A stretch of 64,000 nucleotides of DNA from Halodesulfovibrio sp. MK-HDV (GCF_009914765.1 NZ_WYDS01000021.1:1-64000), one strand, 5' to 3'; positions 41,980 to 52,458 are shown, numbered from the stretch's first letter. Numbers and translations: made by a program. The notes: generated by a model not told the origin, from the sequence alone.

Positions 41980-43280
41980 GTGGAATATAGACCACAGGTA
42001 GTCACACCAGGGTGCAAAGCCGTAGTTGTCGGTACCGGCCGTTCAGGTCAGGCCGCTGCAAGATTGCTGCATTCTCTTGGTGCCTCTGTACGCATTGTGA
42101 ACATGAACGAGGAATCCGTTCCGGAATCCTTCCGTAAAATTATAGCCGAATGCGGGTTTGAGACCGCATTCGGCCCTCATACTTCAGAACAGTTTACAGG
42201 CGCAGATGTCGTAGTACCAAGCCGGGCGTTCCAATGCTCAAGCTTGCTTCGTTTATTCCTGAACAGGCTGTAGTGCTGGCTGAAATGGAACTCGCATGGT
42301 CATGCGTGCCTCATATTCCAGCTATTGCGGTTACAGGAACAAACGGGAAAACAACCACTGTACGTCTTTGCGATGCTATGCTTCGTGAAGCTGGAAAGCG
42401 TGTTTTTCTCGGTGGCAACATCGGGACACCGCTTAGTGAGTTTGTTTTGGAGCAGCAGGAAGCGGACGTTCTCGTACTGGAAGTTTCAAGCTTTCAGCTA
42501 CAGACATGCCGCCATTTCCGTCCGACTGTCGGAGTGTTGCTTAATGTAACCGAAGACCATCTCGACTATCACAAAGATATGCAGGAATACACCGACGCCA
42601 AGTTACAACTGTTCTCCAATATGGAACAGAGTGACAAAGCACTGCTGGGTGAAGAAGCACAGAAGCTTGCTTCTGATAGTAACAACGCTGGACTACAGCG
42701 TGCCGAGCAGCATGTCTTTTCTGACACTGGTAGATTTGTGAAGGCTTCTCTTCATGGTGTGCATAACCGCTTGAATATGGAAGCTGCCTTTGCAGCGACC
42801 GAACAATTTGGTGTGACACTTGAGGATGCGCTTGCAGCAGTCGAAGATTTTTCCGCAGCACCGCATACATTGGAAACGGTTGCCAAAGGCCGTGGGATTG
42901 TTTTTGTGAATGATTCCAAAGCGACAACCGTTGATTCTGTCCGCGCTGCACTGGAAAGTTTTGCAGAGCCTGTTTTGCTTCTTGCCGGTGGTCATTACAA
43001 GGGCGGTGATTTGAGCTCTCTTGCGAACTTGTTGAAAAAACATGTTCGTGCTGTCGCACTTTATGGTGACAGTCGTACCGCTTTTGAATCTGCATGGAAT
43101 GGTGTTGTGGATCTAGAGTGGCATGAATCTATGGAAGATGCAGCTCGATCACTAATGCACAAGGCGCATGACGGTGACGTAATGTTGCTATCACCTGCGA
43201 CTTCCAGCTTTGACCAGTATGCAAACTACAAAGCACGCGGCGACGATTTTAGACGAATCGCCGGTGTTCTCAGCGAATAA
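41980..43280 (+). CDS. murD: UDP-MurNAc-L-alanine:D-glutamate ligase, frameshift near codon 81
   Basis: Starts at GTG 41980 (TAAGGAGTTACTC upstream), 10 bp after mraY. The N-terminal domain has AVVVGTGRSGQAAARLLHSL and ends DVVVPS; there the frame breaks at 42221-42224 (AAGCCGGGCG). One extra C gives PGVPMLKLASFIPEQ, the expected sequence, and the rest follows: AVTGTNGKTTTVRL, LEVSSFQLQ, EDHLDYHKDM, DSKATTVDS and SPATSSFDQY. The corrected length is 433 residues. It adds D-Glu to the peptidoglycan precursor and is essential, so the missing base is probably an error in the given sequence. Confidence 0.93.
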
Positions 43281-43326
43281 TTATAGATAATTGCCGGAGT
43301 ATTCCGGCGAAGTGTGGAGTCATTGC

Positions 43327-44457
43327 ATGGCTGATAAACGACAGGACACAACAATTTCGATGGACTGGATGCTTTTAATCGCAGTCCTATGTGTCCTTGC
43401 GTTCGGGCTGATAATGGTTCTGAGTTCCAGCGGTATTATGGCAGAGCGTCACTTTGGAAGTAAGTATCACTTCTTTCAAAGACAACTTATGTTTGCCGGC
43501 ATTGGCCTTGTGGCCATGAGTATCTGTGCAATGCTGCCAAAACGTCTGATCTACCAACTGCATTATCCATTGCTTGGCATGTCAATATGTGCCTTGATTA
43601 TTACACTTTCTCCGTTAGGAGTTAAGGTTAATGGTGCAAGTCGTTGGATCAGTGTTGGACCGTTTTCGGTTCAACCGATGGAATTCGCGAAGATTTCTCT
43701 GGTGCTGTACCTTTCATACTTTTTCAGCACCAAGCAGGAATTAGTCAAAACGTTTTCAAAAGGTGTTATCCCACCATTTTTAATAACTGCATTTTTATGT
43801 GCCTTGTTGTTGATTCAGCCGGACTTCGGCGGAGCAGCAGTACTGGCAGCTTTGCTCTTTTTCATGTGCTGGTATGGCGGTACTCGTCCATTGTACCTCG
43901 GTGGTTCCGGATTGCTTGCTTTAGGCGCCGGTTCCCTGTTGATTCTGCAATCTCCGTATCGTTATAGACGCTTGCTGGCATTCCTTGATCCGTTCAAGGA
44001 TGCAGACAGCATCAGTTATCAGCTCGTGCAATCGCTTTATGCTTTCGGTTCAGGAGGCTTTAGCGGGCAAGGGCTTGGAGCAGGAAAGCAGAAGTTGTTC
44101 TATCTGCCGGAAGCCCACAACGACTTTATTATGGCCGTTGTAGGTGAGGAACTCGGATTTTTGGGCATGTCCCTCTTTTTCGTGTTGATGGGAATGGTGC
44201 TCTTCAGAGCCTTTACCATTTCCTACAAGCAGACCGAACTGCGGGATAAGTTTATCACTTTTGGACTGGCTCTTATTATCTCCCTTGGTGCTGTGTTGAA
44301 CCTCGCAGTTGTTATGGGTGCTGCTCCTCCAAAAGGAATCGCCATGCCCTTCATGAGCTATGGCGGCAGTAACCTTATCGCAATGTTGCTCTGCACTGGT
44401 CTCTTACTGAATTTTTCCCGTTCCCAAGAAGAGCGCGAGAGTAGAGGTAGAAAATGA
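43327..44457 (+). CDS. ftsW: Septal peptidoglycan glycosyltransferase FtsW
   Basis: A 376-residue SEDS protein with about ten helices. Motifs: FGLIMVLSSSGIMAERHFGS, GVKVNGASRWISVGPFSVQP, the catalytic-loop region PEAHNDFIMAVVGEELGFLG and PPKGIAMPFMSYGGSNLIAM. It polymerises glycan strands from lipid II together with FtsI. The start at 43327 has GGAG upstream; an alternative at 43291 adds 12 non-conserved residues. It overlaps murG by 4 bp (ATGA). Confidence 0.96.
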   Translation: MADKRQDTTISMDWMLLIAVLCVLAFGLIMVLSSSGIMAERHFGSKYHFFQRQLMFAGIGLVAMSICAMLPKRLIYQLHYPLLGMSICALIITLSPLGVKVNGASRWISVGPFSVQPMEFAKISLVLYLSYFFSTKQELVKTFSKGVIPPFLITAFLCALLLIQPDFGGAAVLAALLFFMCWYGGTRPLYLGGSGLLALGAGSLLILQSPYRYRRLLAFLDPFKDADSISYQLVQSLYAFGSGGFSGQGLGAGKQKLFYLPEAHNDFIMAVVGEELGFLGMSLFFVLMGMVLFRAFTISYKQTELRDKFITFGLALIISLGAVLNLAVVMGAAPPKGIAMPFMSYGGSNLIAMLLCTGLLLNFSRSQEERESRGRK

Positions 44458-45593
44458 AACGAGTAGTATTAACCACAGGTGGCACAGGCGGGCATGTTTT
44501 TCCTGCTTTGGCTGTTGCCGAAGAGATTAGAAGACGTTTTCCAGAAGCCGAGTTTCTCTTTATCGGGGGACAGTACGGTCCGGAACGTCAGATGGTAGAA
44601 AAAGCAGGTATCCCTTTTGTGGCTCTTCCTGTTCGCGGTGTACTCGGTCGCGGTGTAAAAGCCATCGGCGCTTTTGTTGGACTTGGCATTTCAGCCCTTA
44701 AGTCCATGCGCATTATTCGAAAATTCAATCCGGATGTTGTAATCGGTTTTGGTGGCTATGCTGCTGTTGCCGGTTGCGTTGGCGGCAAATTATGCGGCGT
44801 TCCGGTAGCAATTCACGAACAGAACTCTGTTCCCGGCTTAACAAACAGATTGCTGAGTAAAGTTGCCAAGCGCATTTTTATCTCACTGCCGGATGAACAG
44901 GAATTTTTTGAACCGGATTACACAGTTTTGACAGGCAACCCTGTCCGTGCAGCCATTGCGGATATCCGTAGTGCTTCTAAAACATTGGACGCTGCTGCAC
45001 CGTCTGTTTTTGTTTGCGGTGGTAGCCTTGGTGCTAAAGCTGTAAACAGTGCAGTTGTCGATATGTTACCGACATTGAAAAAGCTTGGCTGCACAGTCCA
45101 TCATCAAACAGGCAAGACTGATTTTGAACGAATTCAGGCTGCGTATGCTGAAGGACGGATGGATCAATACATTGTTGAGCCGTTTGTAGATGACATGGCG
45201 GCGGCGTATACCGCAGCTGATTTGGTTATTTGCCGCGCAGGTGCAACGACAATTGCAGAATTGACAGTTGCCGGTAAGCCAGCACTCTATATTCCGTATC
45301 CTCATGCAACGCATAATCACCAAGTGCATAATGCCCGCTATTTGGAAACAAAGGGTGCAGCTGTAGTGGTGGAAGAACGTGAGCTTGACCAAAAAGATAT
45401 GAATTCCATCGTGACTGAATTACTGACAAGCGACGAAAAGCTTCAGTCTATGAGTGTGGCAGCCAAAAAACTTGGTAGACCGGAGGCCGCAGCAAGTGTT
45501 GTGAGCTGTATACTGGATCTGCTGCCCAAATCTTCTCTTGAATCTCTGGTTCATCCTTATAATGAACCGGAAAAAAATGAATCAACGGATTAG
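44454..45593 (+). CDS. murG: UDP-GlcNAc:lipid I N-acetylglucosaminyltransferase
   Basis: A 379-residue GT-B enzyme: TTGGTGGHVFPALAVAEEIR, VIGFGGYAAVAGCVGGKLCG, HEQNSVPGLTNRLLSK, FVCGGSLGAKAVNS and the acceptor site CRAGATTIAELTVAGKPALY followed by HNHQVHNARYLE. It converts lipid I to lipid II on the inner leaflet. A 30-residue non-conserved tail ends the protein. Four-bp overlap with ftsW, 3 bp before murC. Confidence 0.97.
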   Translation: MKRVVLTTGGTGGHVFPALAVAEEIRRRFPEAEFLFIGGQYGPERQMVEKAGIPFVALPVRGVLGRGVKAIGAFVGLGISALKSMRIIRKFNPDVVIGFGGYAAVAGCVGGKLCGVPVAIHEQNSVPGLTNRLLSKVAKRIFISLPDEQEFFEPDYTVLTGNPVRAAIADIRSASKTLDAAAPSVFVCGGSLGAKAVNSAVVDMLPTLKKLGCTVHHQTGKTDFERIQAAYAEGRMDQYIVEPFVDDMAAAYTAADLVICRAGATTIAELTVAGKPALYIPYPHATHNHQVHNARYLETKGAAVVVEERELDQKDMNSIVTELLTSDEKLQSMSVAAKKLGRPEAAASVVSCILDLLPKSSLESLVHPYNEPEKNESTD

Positions 45594-45596
45594 AAT

Positions 45597-46964
45597 ATGA
45601 TTTCTAAAATTAAAAATATCCACATGGTCGGCATTGGTGGCTCAGGAATGAGCGGCATTGCTGAAGTATTACTGAACCTAGACTTTAACGTAACTGGTTC
45701 TGATTTATCAAATGGTGCCCCTGTTCAGCGACTACGCGGACTTGGTGCAACCGTAAACATCGGTCACTCAGAAGCAAATATTACAGACGCACAGGTTGTT
45801 GTTCGTTCTACGGCTATCTCTGCCGATAATCCGGAAATTCTAGCAGCAGCACGAATGGGCATTCCTATTATCCCACGTGCAGAAATGCTTGCAGAGCTTA
45901 TGCGCCTTCGTCTTGGTATTGCGATTGCCGGTACTCATGGTAAGACTACCACCACATCGTTGACAGCAGCTATTTTTGACGAAGCAAATACGGACCCGAC
46001 AGTTATTATCGGTGGTCGCCTCAACGCGTATGGCGCAAATGCACGCCTTGGTGCCGGTGAGTTCTTGATTGCAGAAGCAGATGAGTCTGATGGTTCATTC
46101 CTGTGCCTGTTCCCGATCATTACTGTTGTTACCAACGTAGATTGTGACCATCTTGATTTCTACTCCGGACAGGAAGAAATCGATGCAGCTTTTGTTCAGT
46201 TTATGAATAGTGTTCCATTTTATGGTGCAAATATTGTGTGCGGTGATGACAAAGGCGTACAGCGTCTTCTTCCGCAGATTAAGCGCCGCGTGATCACATA
46301 CGGTTTTGAGGAAGGGAACGATATTCGCGCAATTGAAAAGTCATGCGGCGAAAAATCTGAGTTTACCGTTGTTTTTGATGGAAAAGAACTTGGCGATGTT
46401 CTGCTTTCACAACCGGGACGTCATAATATTTTGAATGCCCTTGGCGCAATCGGCGTTGCTATTGAATCCGGCATTTCTCCGGAAAAATGTCTCTCCGGCC
46501 TTACCGGTTTCAACGGCGTTGGTCGTCGTTTTGAGCGCAAAGGTGAGCGCAACGGCGTTCTCGTTATTGATGATTACGGTCATCACCCTGTAGAAGTAGC
46601 AGCTACAATTCTTACAGCGCGTCAATGCTTCCCTGATCGTAGGCTTGTTGTGGCATTCCAGCCGCATCGCTTCAGCCGCACTCAGGCATTGTTCGGCCAG
46701 TTCTGCACCGCTTTCGAAGGTGTGGACAAGCTGTTGCTTACAGAAATTTATCCAGCATCCGAGTCTCCGATTCCTGGTATTAACGGTGAATCGTTGGCAC
46801 ACGGCATTCGTCAGGCATCTTCAACTAAAGTGGAATACTGCGAAGATTTTGAAGCAGTTTCTGCAAAGTTACCTGAAGAATTACAGAACGGCGATATCTT
46901 CATTACACTAGGCGCGGGTAATATCTGGACTGTTGGTCAGGGTTATTTGGACGGAGCGAACTAA
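45597..46964 (+). CDS. murC: UDP-N-acetylmuramate:L-alanine ligase
   Basis: A 455-residue Mur ligase: [20 protein letters not shown] at the start, ATP loop [53 protein letters not shown] and [16 protein letters not shown]. It adds the first residue, L-Ala. It overlaps murB by 1 bp. Confidence 0.97.
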   Translation: MISKIKNIHMVGIGGSGMSGIAEVLLNLDFNVTGSDLSNGAPVQRLRGLGATVNIGHSEANITDAQVVVRSTAISADNPEILAAARMGIPIIPRAEMLAELMRLRLGIAIAGTHGKTTTTSLTAAIFDEANTDPTVIIGGRLNAYGANARLGAGEFLIAEADESDGSFLCLFPIITVVTNVDCDHLDFYSGQEEIDAAFVQFMNSVPFYGANIVCGDDKGVQRLLPQIKRRVITYGFEEGNDIRAIEKSCGEKSEFTVVFDGKELGDVLLSQPGRHNILNALGAIGVAIESGISPEKCLSGLTGFNGVGRRFERKGERNGVLVIDDYGHHPVEVAATILTARQCFPDRRLVVAFQPHRFSRTQALFGQFCTAFEGVDKLLLTEIYPASESPIPGINGESLAHGIRQASSTKVEYCEDFEAVSAKLPEELQNGDIFITLGAGNIWTVGQGYLDGAN

Positions 46965-47851
46965 TGGCGATTACTGTTCATCAGGCTTTTTCCTTCAGTA
47001 AGCGTACAACGCTTCGCATGGGCGGCAGCGCCATTGCGGAAGTGGTGTTAACGCACGCTGATGACTGTGAACAGTTGCCGGATATTCTACATTCATTGGG
47101 CGGAGAGCCCCTCGTAATTGGACGCGGAAGCAATTTGCTTGCGAAAGATGGCGAGCTGCCAGTAGTGATTGTTAATCCTGCTGTTACCACTGATCCGGTT
47201 TGCATTGATGAAACCGATGATACTGTCACTGTACATGTCGGGGCGGGCTACCGCCTGCCCCGTTTTTTAAATTGGTGTGCAAATCATGGGTATGCAGGAC
47301 TGGAAGGATTGGCCGGAGTACCCGGAACTGTGGGCGGAGCAGTGGCAATGAACGCCGGATCTTACGGTTGTGAGGTTGTAGACTGTTTAGAGTTTGTAGA
47401 AGTTTTCATAAAAAAAATTGGTACTGCAGTGTTCAAAAAAACAGATGTAGTATTACAGTATAGACATTTTTCTATTCCGACTGTAAATGAGCAGCCCGTT
47501 ATTTTGAGTAGTGCCTTCAAGCTATATAAAAGCGATTCTCAAAAAATAAGAAAAGTTATCGATGATAATCTAATAAGAAAAAAGGCTACTCAGCCCGTTT
47601 CTGCACACAGCGCAGGGTGTGTTTTTAAGAATCCTGCGGAAGGCATTAGTGCTGGTATGCTTCTGGATAGGTCTGGATTTAAAGGGAAAATTTATGGTGG
47701 TGTTGCTTTTTCACCATTGCATGCAAATTTTCTTATCAACGTTAATAACGGCACAAGCAAAGAAGCATTTGAGTTGTTGCATATGGCGCAACAAACTGTT
47801 TTGGCCGATTCTGGGTATTCATTAGAGCTCGAAGTAAAAGTAATTGGGTAA
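46964..47851 (+). CDS. murB: UDP-N-acetylenolpyruvoylglucosamine reductase
   Basis: A 295-residue FAD enzyme. FAD-binding features are NTLRMGG-like TTLRMGGSAIAEV, VIGRGSNLLAKDG and GLEGLAGVPGTVGGAVAMNA; the catalytic region reads SAGCVFKNP, with Cys where many MurBs have Ser, as in some other lineages. The central segment 47400-47600 is richer in AT than the flanks. Six bp before ftsQ; no ddl lies between, unlike E. coli. Confidence 0.95.
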   Translation: MAITVHQAFSFSKRTTLRMGGSAIAEVVLTHADDCEQLPDILHSLGGEPLVIGRGSNLLAKDGELPVVIVNPAVTTDPVCIDETDDTVTVHVGAGYRLPRFLNWCANHGYAGLEGLAGVPGTVGGAVAMNAGSYGCEVVDCLEFVEVFIKKIGTAVFKKTDVVLQYRHFSIPTVNEQPVILSSAFKLYKSDSQKIRKVIDDNLIRKKATQPVSAHSAGCVFKNPAEGISAGMLLDRSGFKGKIYGGVAFSPLHANFLINVNNGTSKEAFELLHMAQQTVLADSGYSLELEVKVIG

Positions 47852-47857
47852 CGCACT

Positions 47858-48694
47858 ATGGCTGCAAGAAGGCAAAAAAAAGCTCCTTATTCTTTAGTGA
47901 AGAAAAGCTATAGACGTCTGCTTTCCGATTTTATCCATGCAAAAGGTACTTCTTTGTTGCTTTCTTGGGCGATAACCCTCTTTACTGGATCGACATTTAT
48001 TGTCATAATAAGTATCGGACTGTTATTCAGTTATCGTTCCATTACAAACAGTACTTTTTTTGCGGTGCAGAAAATTCAGATTTCTGGAAACGTTCGTTTG
48101 GAACAAGAAGACGTTTTGAATCTAGCTCATCTTAAAAATGGTGAGAACAGTCTCGCAGTAAATATTTCCGATATAGAGTACAAACTGCTTCGCAGCCCTT
48201 GGGTTGAAAACGTATCAGTTAAGCGTCAGTTACCGGGTAATCTTGCAATCACTATTGATGAGCGCAAACCAAGGTACTGGATGCGGCAAGATAATCGTAT
48301 TGTGTATGCAGATGAAAAAGGAAACCCCATTGACTACGTAGGCACGTATAAATTTGCCTCCCTTCCTTTTTTATCTGTAGAAGCCGGCACAGAGTATCTA
48401 TTGCAGCGTTTACCACAATTGGTGGCAGAACTGGATTCTTCTAGACTTCCAGTTTCATCACAAAAAGCTGCATGGATTAAACTGAGTTTGAGCGGTGGCA
48501 TTACGATGTTTCTGGAGTCAGAAAATATTATGCTGAGTATTGGCGTAGAAAACTGGTCTTCTAATGTGCGTCATTTGGTCGCCACCATTGACGACCTGAA
48601 ACGACGTAGCGAATTTGCAAATGTTCGCAGCATCAAGGCGGAAGATAAAAACGTCTGGGTGAATACTGGGATTACGTCCAAACCGGCAAGCTAG
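47858..48694 (+). CDS. ftsQ: Cell division protein FtsQ
   Basis: A 278-residue bitopic protein: basic cytoplasmic start, one helix (about 35-58), then a POTRA domain (FFAVQKIQISGNVRLEQEDV; LLRSPWVENVSVKRQLPGNL; ITIDERKPRYWM) and the FtsQ/DivIB beta domain with VYADEKGNPIDYV. It links FtsL/FtsB to the division ring. It lies 17 bp before ftsA. Confidence 0.93.
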   Translation: MAARRQKKAPYSLVKKSYRRLLSDFIHAKGTSLLLSWAITLFTGSTFIVIISIGLLFSYRSITNSTFFAVQKIQISGNVRLEQEDVLNLAHLKNGENSLAVNISDIEYKLLRSPWVENVSVKRQLPGNLAITIDERKPRYWMRQDNRIVYADEKGNPIDYVGTYKFASLPFLSVEAGTEYLLQRLPQLVAELDSSRLPVSSQKAAWIKLSLSGGITMFLESENIMLSIGVENWSSNVRHLVATIDDLKRRSEFANVRSIKAEDKNVWVNTGITSKPAS

Positions 48695-48711
48695 ATAAAG
48701 AGGAGTGTTGC

Positions 48712-49950
48712 ATGTCTAAGTCCGACCTCATTGTGGGCCTTGATATTGGAACGACAAAAATTTGTGCCGTAGTCGGAGAACCTTCTCCGGGCGGGGTCGA
48801 TATTGTGGGCATTGGAACCGCTCCATCCACTGGTTTGCGTAAAGGCGTGGTGGTAAATATCGAGCAGACCGTACAGTCAATTAAGAAGGCTTTGGAAGAA
48901 GCTGAATTAATGGCAGGGTGCGAAATTGCTTCAGTATATACCGGCATTGCCGGCAGCCATATAAAAGGCTTCAACAGCCATGGTGTGATTGCTGTAAAAG
49001 GCGGCGAAGTTTGTAGCCGTGACGTTGAGCGAGTGATGGATGCAGCAAAAGCTGTAGCTATTCCACTTGACCGCGAAGTAATTCACACATTGCCACAAGA
49101 ATTTATTGTTGATGATCAGCACGGAATTGCTGATCCGCTCGGCATGGCGGGCGTTCGCTTGGAAGTTCGGGTACATATCGTAACAGGGGCAGTGACAAGC
49201 GCTCAAAATATTGTTCGTTCTTGTCACAGAAGCGGCCTTGATGTTTCCGATATTGTTCTCGAAGCTTGGGCGTCCTCAAAAGCCGTACTTACCGCAGAAG
49301 AAAATGAAATTGGTGTTGCACTAGTAGATATTGGTGGCGGAACTACCGATATTGCCGTATTTGCAGATGATTCTGTTAAACATACAGCGGTCATACCGAT
49401 GGGTGGACAGAATCTTACCAACGATATTGCCTTTGGTTTGCGTACTCCAATGGTGAGTGCGGAAAAAATTAAGATGAAGTACGGCTGTGCACTGGCTGAA
49501 ATAGTGCAAGGTGATGAAGTTATCGAAGTGCCGAGCGTTGGCGGTAGAGAACCAAGAAAACTCTCTCGTCAGGTTTTGGCAGAAATTTGTGAACCACGCA
49601 TGGAAGAGATTCTTACTCTCGTTGATCAAGAGCTAATACGGTCCGGTTTTAAGAATCTTATTGGTGCGGGCATTGTTCTTACTGGTGGCACTTCACTTAT
49701 CGAAGGCTGTCAGGAACTCGGTGAGCAAATCTTTGGATTGCCAACCCGTATTGGGTATCCGCGCGGTGTGGGTGGTCTGAAGGATGTAGTTAACAGTCCT
49801 AAATTCGCAACAGCGGTTGGACTACTTAACTACGGTTCTGAGAAAGAAGATTTCGATATTCACTTTAGTAGCAGCAGTCCAAAGCGTGAAAGCTCTACAT
49901 TCAATAAAATGCTAACGACAATGAAAAAATGGTTTACAGATGTCTCTTAG
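48712..49950 (+). CDS. ftsA: Cell division protein FtsA
   Basis: A 412-residue actin-family ATPase that tethers FtsZ to the membrane. Phosphate loops are GLDIGTTKICAVVGE and VDIGGGTTDIAVF; adenosine motif GIVLTGGTSLIEGC. The C-terminus KMLTTMKKWFTDVS forms the amphipathic membrane helix. GAGGAGTGTTGC precedes the ATG. Confidence 0.97.
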   Translation: MSKSDLIVGLDIGTTKICAVVGEPSPGGVDIVGIGTAPSTGLRKGVVVNIEQTVQSIKKALEEAELMAGCEIASVYTGIAGSHIKGFNSHGVIAVKGGEVCSRDVERVMDAAKAVAIPLDREVIHTLPQEFIVDDQHGIADPLGMAGVRLEVRVHIVTGAVTSAQNIVRSCHRSGLDVSDIVLEAWASSKAVLTAEENEIGVALVDIGGGTTDIAVFADDSVKHTAVIPMGGQNLTNDIAFGLRTPMVSAEKIKMKYGCALAEIVQGDEVIEVPSVGGREPRKLSRQVLAEICEPRMEEILTLVDQELIRSGFKNLIGAGIVLTGGTSLIEGCQELGEQIFGLPTRIGYPRGVGGLKDVVNSPKFATAVGLLNYGSEKEDFDIHFSSSSPKRESSTFNKMLTTMKKWFTDVS

Positions 49951-50019
49951 ACGCTCCTGTAACTAATAATACGTTAATGGGTCTACAAGTAACCTAGGTA
50001 TTGGCAAAAGGAGAGGCGT

Positions 50020-51646
50020 ATGGAATTTCATGAAATTGAAAACGACAGCCAAGCGAAGATTAAGGTTGTCGGGGTTGGTGGCGGCGGAGGCAATGCCGTC
50101 AACAACATGATAAGCTCCGTACTAAAGGGTGTTACGTTTATTACTGCAAACACTGATGTACAGGCGCTTAACAATTCTCAGGCAGAAGTTAAAATTCAAC
50201 TTGGTGATAAGCTCACAAAAGGTTTAGGTGCAGGCGCGAATCCTGCAGTTGGCCGTGAAGCTGCACAGGAATCTATTGATCAAATTCGTAACGCCATTGG
50301 CGAAGCGGATATGGTTTTTGTTACCGCAGGCATGGGTGGTGGCACCGGTACTGGTGCAGCACCAGTTATTGCTCAGGTAGCAAAAGAGATGGGCGCTTTG
50401 ACTGTTGGTGTAGTAACCAAGCCTTTCTTCTTTGAAGGCAAAAAGCGTCAGGAAGCTGCGGATGCCGGTATAGAGGCATTCCGTGAGCACGTAGATTCTC
50501 TCATCACCATCCCTAACGATCGTCTGCTTTCTTTGGCTTCCAAAAAAGCAACCTTCGTAGAAATGCTTAAAAAAAGCTGATGAAGTTTTATACTTCGCAG
50601 TTAAAGGTATTTCCGACCTCATTATGGTTCCGGGTCTTATCAACCTTGACTTTGCTGACGTAAAAGCAGTCATGGGCGAATCCGGTCTTGCTATGATGGG
50701 TTCCGGCAGTTCTATTGGTGAAGGCCGTGCTCGCGAAGCCGCGATGAAGGCAATCACCAGTCCACTGCTTGAAGATGTATCTATTGACGGAGCTCGTGGT
50801 GTTCTGATGAACATTACTTGTGGTCCAGATCTTACTATTGATGAAGTTAGTGAAGCAGCTGGCGCAATTCAGGAAGCAGCACACGACGATGCACGTATCT
50901 TCTTTGGTACTGTATTCGACGATACTGTTGGCGATGAAATGCGTATTACAGTTATTGCTACCGGCATTGATACTATGGACACTGGAACACAGGGAAACGG
51001 ATCAGGCGTTGCGATTAACAGCAATGGTGCGCGCAGCGTAACGTCTCTATCATCCGCCCGTGCAAGTGCACCACGTGCTGAAGCTGCCCCTGCTCCGCAG
51101 ACACAGGCATACCAAGCTCCTCAGTCACAGTCATATCAGGCTCCACAGGCTCAGCCTGTTCAGGCAGCTCCAGTGCAGGCTCCTCAGACACAGCAGGTAT
51201 ATACTGCTCCGTCTGCTCAGCCTACTCCGCAGCCACAGCCAGTTCAGCCTGTACAGCATGTTCAGCAAGCTCAGCCAGTACCACCAGTACAGACTCAGCC
51301 AGTACAGACCGCTCCAGTACAGCCGGTTCATCCAGCTCATGTAGCGCCCGTACAGCCAGTTCAGCATGCTCAGCCAACTCAGGCTGCACCGCAGCCTGTT
51401 AGAGAGCCACAGCCAGTAGTTACTCCTCGTGTAGAGCCAAAGATGGATATTACCCATCCAGAGCCAGCACGTGAGGGTTACGACTTTAAAGCTGATGACA
51501 CTAACGTGCCAACGTACATTCGCCGCAGTGCTCAAGCAGCACAGCGCGCCCATAAAGTACGTCACGCTCACGAACCAGGAAAAGACACTTTCGTTTTTGA
51601 AGAAGATTTCGAAATTCCGTCTTTTATTCGTAAGCAGGCCGACTAG
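50020..51646 (+). CDS. ftsZ: Cell division GTPase FtsZ, frameshift at A7; long Pro/Gln linker
   Basis: Tubulin-like GTPase that forms the division ring. Signature GGGTGTG is at residues 107-113 and T-loop [13 protein letters not shown] near 18. The frame stops at 50580 because seven A at 50569-50575 follow CTT; with six, it reads [19 protein letters not shown] and continues to 51646, giving 541 residues. The GTPase core ends near 317 (VIATGID). A linker of about 170 residues of Pro, Gln, Val and Ala repeats (QPVQ, APQ) follows. Two tail-like motifs end the protein: NVPTYIRR (495-502) and [11 protein letters not shown] at the end. The gene is essential; the extra A is probably a sequence error. 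Confidence 0.95.
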
Positions 51647-51806
51647 AAAAAAATTAGGCGCACTTTTGTGTGCCGTGAAATCTTATAGACAGATTCGTTC
51701 TGTTAAAAACGTACCGTTCGGGGGAAGGGGCGTTCTATAAGTTTTCGCTTGAGATAGTAGACCCTGTCTCTGAGCAGTACTCACGCCTCTCTGCTTAGAA
51801 ACAGTT

Positions 51807-51841
51807 AAAAACGCTGTTCAGTTAATCTGAACAGCGTTTTT
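51807..51841. terminator. Bidirectional terminator closing the dcw cluster
   Basis: AAAAACGCTGTTCAG pairs perfectly with CTGAACAGCGTTTTT around TTAAT, with T-runs on both strands. It ends ftsZ and the convergent thioesterase gene. Confidence 0.95.
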
Positions 51842-51884
51842 GTGTGTGCATATATATCGCAGCTAATTGTGTGTAAGTAGTTCG

Positions 51885-52310
51885 CTATTTCTTGCGTTTT
51901 ATATGAAAAACAGCGCGCCCTTCTGCCTGAACAGTGTCTGGAGTTGAAGCACTGTAGAGTCGCACATGGACATTCGCAATAGAGTTTCCAAGCATCCGCA
52001 CTTCGCCTTCTCCTATCAAATCTTCCAGCATTGCAGGGCGTTGATAGTCCACACGCAGGTCAATAGTTGCGGTCTTATCTTCTGGGCCGAGGTGTGTCCA
52101 CAAAGTAGATGCTGCAACAATATCAACAAACATAGAAGATATACCTCCATGTAAGATTCCGCGCTCCATGTTCCCGCCAAACTGTTCCTTGTACGGAAGG
52201 CGTAGCTTTATGAAACCGGGCTTAGCATCAATTACTTGGATGTTAAGGAATCGGTGAAAGGGGCTGCCGGATTCAATAAAGTCGATAAGTTCGTGATGAA
52301 TGTCTTTCAT
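51885..52310 (-). CDS. PaaI-type hotdog thioesterase
   Basis: A 141-residue hotdog protein with the PaaI motif ERGILHGGISSMFVDIVAAS (catalytic HGG) and DLRVDYQRPA. Members hydrolyse acyl- or aryl-CoA. Substrate unknown. It converges on ftsZ and stands alone. Confidence 0.88.
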   Translation of the reverse strand: MKDIHHELIDFIESGSPFHRFLNIQVIDAKPGFIKLRLPYKEQFGGNMERGILHGGISSMFVDIVAASTLWTHLGPEDKTATIDLRVDYQRPAMLEDLIGEGEVRMLGNSIANVHVRLYSASTPDTVQAEGRAVFHIKRKK

Positions 52311-52382
52311 GCAAGTAGTGTATGTAGAAACGGCATTGTCTGCAATTGTCTAGATTATTATAGATGGCTTGAAGTGAAGCAG

Positions 52383-52458
52383 GCGCGAAGCGCTTTGTTG
52401 CCTTCGGCGAGGGGGCTTTGCCCTCCACCCACGAGGGGGACGCCCCCTCGACCGCGAG
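52383..52458 (-). repeat. Dispersed GC-rich intergenic repeat, copy 4
   Basis: On the minus strand: GGTCGAGGGGGCGTCCCCCT, CGTGGGTGGAGGGCAAAGCC and CCCTCGCCGAAGGC. Same layout as copies at 26410 and 53503. It lies in the 52311-52693 gap, which also holds the terminator at 52561. Confidence 0.6.

Noticed and set aside
50569-50575. Programmed frameshifting in ftsZ
   Set aside because: The needed shift is +1 while A-rich slippery sites usually give -1, and similar faults in mraY and murD occur at other sequences. Kept only as a minor alternative.
51131-51571. Minus-strand frame of 146 residues opposite the FtsZ linker
   Set aside because: Its Trp/Leu/Tyr repeats are only the reverse complement of the Gln/Pro linker codons.
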